Below, piece by piece: positions 57,930-64,000 of a stretch of DNA of 64,000 bases. Numbering within the stretch: the stretch's first letter is position 1; every line of letters starts with the position of its first letter. Location of the stretch: positions 2,046,001-2,110,000 of the forward strand of contig OY723281.1 in the NCBI GenBank assembly GCA_963210315.1, in the 5' to 3' direction. Position numbers and translations under genes: made by a program. This DNA comes from Rhynchopus euleeides (lineage: Eukaryota > Euglenozoa > Diplonemea > Diplonemida > Diplonemidae). The notes beneath the pieces are model-generated. The model did no database searches. It worked only from the letters and a program-made list of their open reading frames with translations, and was not told the origin of the DNA.

Positions 57930-58310
57930 GCTCACCTGCTTCCCCCATCCAGCACCAGACAGATCAAGAGTACCGATACACCTTCCCTTGTTGTGGCTGC
58001 ATTGCTGGGCTTTCAGCCCGGTGCTTCTCGCCTCACTCCCTCAGCAGACTCTGCACCGCCTCCGTCGCCTTCCCCAGATCAGGAGCCCCCGGTGCCTCCA
58101 GACTCGTTGGACCACCAGCCGGCGGAGACGCCCTACCAGGGGAGCGTCACGCTCTCCCACGTGCTTGAGCCTCCGAGCACTTCCGTGGGACGCCGCCTCC
58201 CTTTCTCCCCCTCTGAGTCCCCGGTTCCCCGCGCGCAGAAACGTGTGGCGCACACGCGGAGGCTGCCCTGGAGCGACGCTCGTTCCCCAGGTGAGGCGTA
58301 CAAAGAGCGC
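57930..58310 (+). pseudogene. Pro/Ser-rich ORF fragment, homologous to 25817-26374 (minus)
   Basis: The sequence includes LGFQPGASRLTPSADS, SPDQEPPVPPDS, AETPYQGSVTLS and SVGRRLPFSP, in the same order as the 26-kb copy. A frameshift near 57985 would be needed to join it to the upstream frame. No known domain. Confidence 0.35.
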
Positions 58311-58518
58311 GTTGCACACAACGATAACAGGTGGAGGTGGTGCTTCTGTGTTGCCGGGGTTTTGTCGCACACACCACCAGGATTTTCTCAGACGCCGGTT
58401 GTCCAAAAGCAGAGGGGGGTTGTGATCCACTGCCGAACAGCGCCACCACCGCAGCAGGGCGTGTGGGGCACACTACCCCACGCGCACACCACCTCCCACA
58501 CAGCCTCCTCCCGGCACC

Positions 58519-58776
58519 ATGCCTGCGAAGACGAAGAAGGGGAGGTGCGTGACTCCCCCCGCAGCGGAGCCGGGCACTCCCCCACAGAGCGCGTCGAAGC
58601 GGCGTTGCATCACGGTGCAATCACCTGCGACCCCGGGTGCTGTGGGTGGGTCCCTGGAGGGGGGCATCGCGGCGGAGGGGGGCCCAGTCGTGGAGAAGGT
58701 GCTCGCCACGATCCCCACAGAGCCCGCAGGTGTCGAACCCAGCAGCAAGAGTATGGCAGCACCAATGCACGGATGA
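58519..58776 (+). CDS. Small basic Pro/Ser-rich protein, 85 aa, paralogue of 10923
   Basis: The ATG at 58519 follows CCTCCTCCCGGCACC as at 10923. The sequence is MPAKTKKGRCVTPPAAEPGT, then SASKRRCITVQSP and a Gly/Glu/Ala-rich end, with a stop at 58776. It keeps frame with its paralogue across a 9-base deletion and a 3-base insertion. The basic start and KRR cluster suggest a nuclear or nucleic-acid-binding protein; this is only an inference from composition. It lies 350 bp upstream of the UBL-WD40 gene. Confidence 0.45.
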   Translation: MPAKTKKGRCVTPPAAEPGTPPQSASKRRCITVQSPATPGAVGGSLEGGIAAEGGPVVEKVLATIPTEPAGVEPSSKSMAAPMHG

Positions 58777-59124
58777 AGTTTTTGTGTCAAACGCACCGTG
58801 CTCGCGGAAGGCGTTCAGAACTAAAACGGTTGCAGTGGGAGCAATGTTTTGTTCACCTACACTCCACGCCCCAACGTGCAGGTGACCAGAAGGTTGCACA
58901 AACAACACAAAAGAAACCCGGCAATCCTTTTTGTGTGTGTTTCCGTGTGGGGAGGCGTCAACCTGACAGCGGAATTGGTGTGTCATCAGACCTGTTGTGG
59001 CTGTGAAGCAGAGGTTGCCTTCCGCAGCCCAACTGTGGAGGACTTGTTCTGTGATGTTGTGTGGAGCTTGCGACCCCACAGCCGTCTCGACCCTCACCTC
59101 CTCCCAACCACCCCCACCACAGGG

Positions 59125-60396
59125 ATGGACGGCCCCACCGTGGATGTGACTGTGCGTCACACGGGGACCGGTGACAGCTGTGTCGTCGGTGTTCCGGAAG
59201 GCGGGACTGTGGTCGGGCTGAAGGCGGATGCGCTCAACGAGATGTTCCCGGGTTCTATCAACCCAGTTCGTGAGGCTGAGAACGTCGCAGCACGCATCGA
59301 AGGGTGTGCGGAGGAGCTGGACGATTCACAACGTGTTGCCGACACGGGTCTGGAGGACGGGGGTGCTGTCCAGCTCGTCCCACGCTGGCCCGTAGTCAAG
59401 GCACTCGCAGTCTACATATCGGCGAATCCCTGTCTCATAATCCGCATCACACTGTCGAGGTGTGGGACGCTGTGTGCCGTGGGTGACAATACGGCATGCA
59501 TCACTGTGTATGACACCACCACCGCTTCTCGGGTAGCCGTCTTGACCCCCAGCCGGCGTCTTACTCACACAGCGTTCTCTGTCTGTGGGACGTGGTTGGC
59601 AGCGTGCTCTTCTGACGGCACCATCTGCGTGTGGCTGACTTCAACTTGGGAGGAGGTGTGCGTGCTGGACCACAACAGCACCAGCGTGTGCAGTGCAGCG
59701 TGGACACACTGCGGACTTCTCGTGTCCGGAGACGCTGCGGGAAGCATTCATGTGTGGGACTTGAAGGGCACACCGAGCGCCACAGTGCTGGAGGGTCACA
59801 GCAAGACTGTTGTCAGCATTGCTGTATCGGGCACGAGGTTCTTCAGCGGGTCAGATGACCAGAGCATCCGTGTGTGGGACATCAGCACCCTCACACACAC
59901 ACACACCCTGGATGGTCACACTGATCTGGTGGGGGACATCGCCCTGACTCAGGACGAGGAGCACCTGGTGTCGTGCTCTAAGGACAAGTCACTCAAGGTG
60001 TGGTGCACAACCTCCCTCAGCTGCCTGCGTACTGTGCGACTGTGCTACTATCCCTCCTCACTTGCTGTGTCACAGCCAGGTGATGTTGTTGCAGTGAACC
60101 ATCCCTCTTCCACCACCAGACTGTACCGCCTCAGCACAGGAGAGTGTCTGGGGAAGGGGGAAGTGGAGGGGGACCATAATGATGGTTTTGAACTTCTTGC
60201 ACTCAGCCCCTGCGGGAGGTGGGTCTTCACACGACAGAAACGAGAATTTGTGCGTGTGTATGATATGTCTTCCCTCCGGGGCGCTCTGAGGAGTGTGCCT
60301 CTTGTGGACGTTCTGAGCGACACAGCAACATTCAGACAGCGGTCAGCTCGTGTGACAGAGGCGGCAGACTCAGGCTGCGGATGCACGGTGTGCTGA
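59125..60396 (+). CDS. UBL-WD40 protein, copy 3, 423 aa
   Basis: The ATG at 59125 lies two bases after an acceptor-like CCCACCACAG (AG at 59121-59122). The protein starts MDGPTVDVTVRHTGTGDSCV, identical to the PLE fusion at 11382. The ubiquitin-like domain covers about 5-90 and seven WD40 blades about 100-375 (SIHVWDLKG, DQSIRVWDIS, DKSLKVWCTT). Unlike copies 1 and 2, it continues about 45 residues beyond the propeller and ends RVTEAADSGCGCTVC; the Cys-rich tip could be a lipidation or metal site, but no standard CaaX box is present. It is soluble, probably a scaffold. It is followed 340 bp downstream by GH3 copy 2. Confidence 0.78.
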   Translation: MDGPTVDVTVRHTGTGDSCVVGVPEGGTVVGLKADALNEMFPGSINPVREAENVAARIEGCAEELDDSQRVADTGLEDGGAVQLVPRWPVVKALAVYISANPCLIIRITLSRCGTLCAVGDNTACITVYDTTTASRVAVLTPSRRLTHTAFSVCGTWLAACSSDGTICVWLTSTWEEVCVLDHNSTSVCSAAWTHCGLLVSGDAAGSIHVWDLKGTPSATVLEGHSKTVVSIAVSGTRFFSGSDDQSIRVWDISTLTHTHTLDGHTDLVGDIALTQDEEHLVSCSKDKSLKVWCTTSLSCLRTVRLCYYPSSLAVSQPGDVVAVNHPSSTTRLYRLSTGECLGKGEVEGDHNDGFELLALSPCGRWVFTRQKREFVRVYDMSSLRGALRSVPLVDVLSDTATFRQRSARVTEAADSGCGCTVC

Positions 60397-60733
60397 TTGC
60401 CTTCTGAGCTGTCCCTTCTGGACTGTGTGCGTGATACAATGGGAGGCCGTCACTGAGACCTGATCCTCGGAGTCGCGTGCCCTCTGTTCGTGTCCAACTC
60501 CCTGACGTCCTGTTTCCGCCTCGAATGCCCCCTCCCCCAACCACTGACACTTCTGTCTCTGTGTGTGCTGCCTCTTCCGTTTCAAACTGAGTTCAGTGCC
60601 TCGCAGCCCTGTTTTCTGCCTTGCCTTGCAGCACAGCAGGACTTGGCCCCTGCCCTATTTGGGCAGACACAACACCAACACCAACACCAACACAGGCACA
60701 GGTATTCCGGGAGCTAGGCGAAGGAGGTGTGCA
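60397..60733. other. 5' region of GH3 copy 2
   Basis: From about 60490 it matches the upstream region of GH3 copy 1 (47375 onward), with small differences such as an extra CAACAC unit near 60680. No gene. Confidence 0.45.
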
Positions 60734-63124
60734 ATGAAACGTTCAATGATGCGGGCAGCGTTGCCTGTGCTGCTGCTGCTGCTGGGGGCGCTTGCGGAGA
60801 CTGCGTGGGGTCGGGGGTCAGCGCCGGCACACCTCCCGAACGCACACGTGTGGGGGTGCTACAACATCAGCAAGCAGTACCCGTTCTGCGACTCGGGGCG
60901 GCCGATCTTCGAGCGTGTGAGCGACCTGGTGGAGCGCCTCACGGACGATGAGAAGGTGCAGCTGATGTCGCCGGACGTGAGCAAGACGATCACGTCGTGC
61001 AGCATGATGGACGCGGGTGTGGAGCGCCTCGGGATCCCGGGGATGCTGAACCTGATCGAGATGAACGGGGCGGTGGCGGCGTGCTGCCTCGCCGAGGGGA
61101 AGTGCTCGTCGCGGTACCCCGGGCCGACGGGGATTGCGGCGTCGTTCAACGCGTCGATGTGGCGGCAGAAGGGGGAGATCCTGTCGACGGAGTTCCGGGC
61201 CTTCAACAACCTGGACTGGTACCGCTGCGTGGACACGCGGCTGCCCGACAAGGTGGGGCTGACGGGGTACGGGCCGAACATCAACATCATGCGGGACCCG
61301 CGCTGGGGGCGGAACTCGGAGGTGCCGTCGGAGGACCCGTTCCTGGCGGGGGAGTACGCGATGCACTACGTGCGTGGCGGGCAGGACGGGGAGGACCCGC
61401 GGTACACGAAGGTGGCGATGTCGCTGAAGCACTACACGGCGTACTCGGTGGAGGACGACCGCGGGGCGTTCGCCCCGAACATCTCGATGCACGACCTGTG
61501 GGAGACCTTCCTGTCCGGGTACGAGCGCGGGATGCAGCAGAGCGGGGGGAACGCGACGGGGGTGATGTGCTCGTACGCGTCGCCCAACGGGGTGCCGGCG
61601 TGTGCGAACGACTACCTCCTGAACAAGGTGCTGCGGGAGGGGTTCGGGCGCCCGGACGCCGTGGTGGGGACGGACTGCGGGGCGTTCGGGTGGATGAACA
61701 CGGGGAACCACTACGCCCCGACGGAGCTGGACGCGGCGCGGCTGGGGCTGTTCGGGGGGGCGGACCTGGAGTTCGGGGACGTGTTCTGGACGCCGAAGGC
61801 GTTCGGGGGCGAGGGGCTGCTGCAGCAGGTGCTGGCGCAGAACCACTCCACGGCGCTCCCCCTGCTGAACCAGGCGGTGACGCGCGTCCTGACGACGCGC
61901 TTCAAGACCGGGATGTTCGACGACGTTGCGGACCAGCCGTACACGAGGATCGGGGCAGAGGTGGTGAATTCGACAGAGCACTGGAAGGCGAACCTGGACG
62001 CGACGCTGCAGTCCCTCGTGCTCCTGAAGAACGACAACGCGACGCTCCCGCTCACGGCGGGGAACGCGGGGAAGTGGGTGCCCCCACCCGCGCACGGGCG
62101 CATCAACCTCTCCCTCATCGGCCCGCACCTGGAGTCCCGGCTGGAGCTGCTGTCCAACTACGGGAAGTGGGACGAGACCTGCTTCGACGGGACGTACGAC
62201 TGCGTGTGGACCATCGCGGAGTTCTTCCGGACCCACACGGAGCGGGAGCAGGGGCACTTCGTGTCGTCCCTGCAGATTGCGAAGGGGGTGGACCTGGACT
62301 CGAACGACACCTCCAACATCGGACAGGCCCTGCTGGCTGCGAGCAACTCCGACGTCGTCGTCTTCTTCGGGGGGCTGAACAGCCAGACCATCGAGTCGGA
62401 GGGGAAGGACCGCACCTCCGTGACGCTCCCCGGGCTGCAGGGGAACCTGCTGGACCTGATCCTGGAGCTGCCCAACAACCCGCGCGTCGTGGTGGTGCTG
62501 ATCAACGGCGGGGCCATCTCCCTGGGTGCCCCTGTCATCAGGAGCGCCCACTCCATCGTCGAGGCCTTCTACCCCTCCATCCGTGGCCCGGAGGCGCTGT
62601 ACCGCACCATCTTCGGGGAGAGCAACGCGTGGGGCCGCCTCCCCTACACCATGTACACGGCGGAGACGGTGGCTGCACTCGACATGAAGAACTTCGACAT
62701 GTCCCTCTCCCCCGGCCGCACCTACAAGTACCTGACCCAGACCCCCGAGTTCCCGTTCGGCCACGGCCTGAGCTACACCACCTTCAGCGTGTCCCAGTGC
62801 ACGGCAGGCACCGTGGTGGCGAAGAACACGGGCGCTGTGGCCGGGGCTGCTGTGGTCATGCTGTTCGCCCGCCCGGGCCCGGATGTGCGCGCCTCCGTCG
62901 CCTCAAAGCACCCCGTCCCGCTGAAGTTCCTGATCGGGTTCGACAGGGTCAACCTCGCTCCGGGTGCCTCCTACACCATGGTCCTGTCCGGGCAGCGCTA
63001 CCACAGCCTGGACGAGAGCCTGAAGCTGTACAATGCGGATGGGGAGCGTGTCTGGTACCCAGGCACCTACTACCTCGACTTTTTTGACGGCGTGAACACC
63101 TGCACATATACGTACAAGCTGTGA
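60734..63124 (+). CDS. Glycoside hydrolase family 3 enzyme, copy 2, 796 aa
   Basis: It has the same length and nearly the same sequence as copy 1 (47617-50007). I see changes in the signal-peptide region (MMRAALP for MMRTALP; RGS for RGA), then none until near the end, where NADGERV replaces NTDGERV. The last 50 bases of the CDS carry several synonymous changes. KHY and the GTDCGAF nucleophile block are intact, so it should be active. The 3' region after the stop is unrelated to that of copy 1. Its neighbour upstream is a UBL-WD40 gene, as at copy 1. Confidence 0.88.
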   Translation: MKRSMMRAALPVLLLLLGALAETAWGRGSAPAHLPNAHVWGCYNISKQYPFCDSGRPIFERVSDLVERLTDDEKVQLMSPDVSKTITSCSMMDAGVERLGIPGMLNLIEMNGAVAACCLAEGKCSSRYPGPTGIAASFNASMWRQKGEILSTEFRAFNNLDWYRCVDTRLPDKVGLTGYGPNINIMRDPRWGRNSEVPSEDPFLAGEYAMHYVRGGQDGEDPRYTKVAMSLKHYTAYSVEDDRGAFAPNISMHDLWETFLSGYERGMQQSGGNATGVMCSYASPNGVPACANDYLLNKVLREGFGRPDAVVGTDCGAFGWMNTGNHYAPTELDAARLGLFGGADLEFGDVFWTPKAFGGEGLLQQVLAQNHSTALPLLNQAVTRVLTTRFKTGMFDDVADQPYTRIGAEVVNSTEHWKANLDATLQSLVLLKNDNATLPLTAGNAGKWVPPPAHGRINLSLIGPHLESRLELLSNYGKWDETCFDGTYDCVWTIAEFFRTHTEREQGHFVSSLQIAKGVDLDSNDTSNIGQALLAASNSDVVVFFGGLNSQTIESEGKDRTSVTLPGLQGNLLDLILELPNNPRVVVVLINGGAISLGAPVIRSAHSIVEAFYPSIRGPEALYRTIFGESNAWGRLPYTMYTAETVAALDMKNFDMSLSPGRTYKYLTQTPEFPFGHGLSYTTFSVSQCTAGTVVAKNTGAVAGAAVVMLFARPGPDVRASVASKHPVPLKFLIGFDRVNLAPGASYTMVLSGQRYHSLDESLKLYNADGERVWYPGTYYLDFFDGVNTCTYTYKL

Positions 63125-64000
63125 GGACAGCCAGTTCAATTTGGCAGAACAGTCATGTCATCTCTCTGTGTGTGTCTTTGTGTGTTTCTCTCTGTGTCTG
63201 TGTGTGTGTCTGTGTCTTGTGCCTGTGGCAGTCCATCTGATTTGATCTGGGTTTGGCGCTGTTGGGTGGTGTTGTTGCCAACAAGCCACGATTTTCCAAA
63301 TCGGCTGGACAAGTGTGTGTTTATGTGTTCTATACTTTTCTTCCCACAGTGCCTTGCGTGATGTCCCTCGTGTGACCAAGTGATATGTCTGTCTTCATCT
63401 TCGAACTGTGCTGCAGCACCCCCACCCGGACCTCCAACACTCACATACTCACACCACCAGCCTGCAGCTCCCATCCAGCAGACTTAACTCTCTTCCCCGC
63501 AGTTGCCTCCCCCCACCCTGCACTCGTCCCACCCCTCGTCTGCTCTCTTCCTCCTCATCCTGTTCTCCACTCCTTTCTCCTCCTCCTCGTGCTCGCTTGA
63601 GCGCGAGCGACTGTATACTCCAGTGTGTGTTCCCAGGCAGGGCATCCACACAGCGTCAGCGCCAAGACACCTGCCGGGCAAACGCATCTCAGCAGCACAG
63701 AAGCATGTGTCAGCCGGAGGGTTGCTGCCACCGCACCCCTCGCCCTCGCCCCTCCGCCACCTTTCAGCTCGTCGCTGTGTCAGGCTGTCAGTTTGTCACG
63801 GCCGAAGGAGGCAGCTGTGCGTTTGCACGGTGCTCCACAGTACATGCATCTGCAGCCCTCAGGTAGACCGCCGTCCCACATTCTCTCGCACCCCCTCCCT
63901 CTGTCTGTCGCTGCCCCCTGTCATGGCGACACCACACCACCACGCCCAGGGAGGTGAGGGCATCTGGGGAGCACGATGCGGCGAGCCTTGCTGCTTGTGG
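63125..64000. other. Intergenic region to window end
   Basis: No gene is present. (TG)n is at about 63165-63225. About 63570-63615 resembles 50915-50955. About 63703-63775 resembles 9720-9795, upstream of the broken UBL gene, so a further family member may begin beyond the window. Confidence 0.4.

Overview
The window looks like a nuclear chromosome segment from a free-living protist with an intron-poor genome. Every recognisable gene is one uninterrupted reading frame of 377 to about 2,000 codons. Coding DNA is GC-rich, and intergenic DNA is full of (TG)n/(CA)n, poly-C and CT tracts. Several start codons sit a few bases after a C-rich tract ending in CAG, which looks like a spliced-leader acceptor. 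Intronless genes plus trans-splicing-like 5' ends suggest a euglenozoan, perhaps diplonemid-like. That is an inference; no rRNA, tRNA or organism marker is present.

Layout. At 1-1386 is the 3' end of a Penelope-like retroelement (PLE), followed at about 1640-1757 by the tail of a WD40 gene. A giant three-domain GT90 (CAP10-type) glycosyltransferase lies at 2196-6584. From 6.6 to 11.3 kb is repeat-rich DNA with a broken ubiquitin-like gene and a small basic-protein ORF. A full-length PLE at 11382-17861 has an unusual domain order: GIY-YIG nuclease, reverse transcriptase, ubiquitin-specific protease, coiled coil. Its first 27 codons come from a UBL-WD40 gene. The truncated C-terminus of a non-LTR retrotransposon with a long tandem-repeat tail follows (17862-22525). 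From 22.5 to 27.65 kb is a nest of inverted-repeat elements: a foldback element with 498-bp arms, two 109-bp MITEs, a 210-bp hairpin and a 3.1-kb TIR element.

Between 28 and 37.8 kb are three tandem small GT90 glycosyltransferase genes, with a fourth at 52.5-54.4 kb and a stray copy of their signal-peptide exon at 52.0 kb. Two UBL-WD40 genes lie at 42.7-45.6 kb, a third at 59.1-60.4 kb and a fragment at 57.3 kb. Two nearly identical GH3 glycosidase genes are at 47.6-50.0 and 60.7-63.1 kb.

The gene content is four recently expanded families: secretory GT90 transferases, secreted GH3 glycosidases, cytosolic UBL-WD40 scaffolds, and mobile elements moving pieces of them. GT90 and GH3 proteins both carry signal peptides and plausibly act on glycans of the secretory pathway or outside the cell. 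The PLE/UBL-WD40 fusion and the USP protease inside a PLE are the most unusual items.
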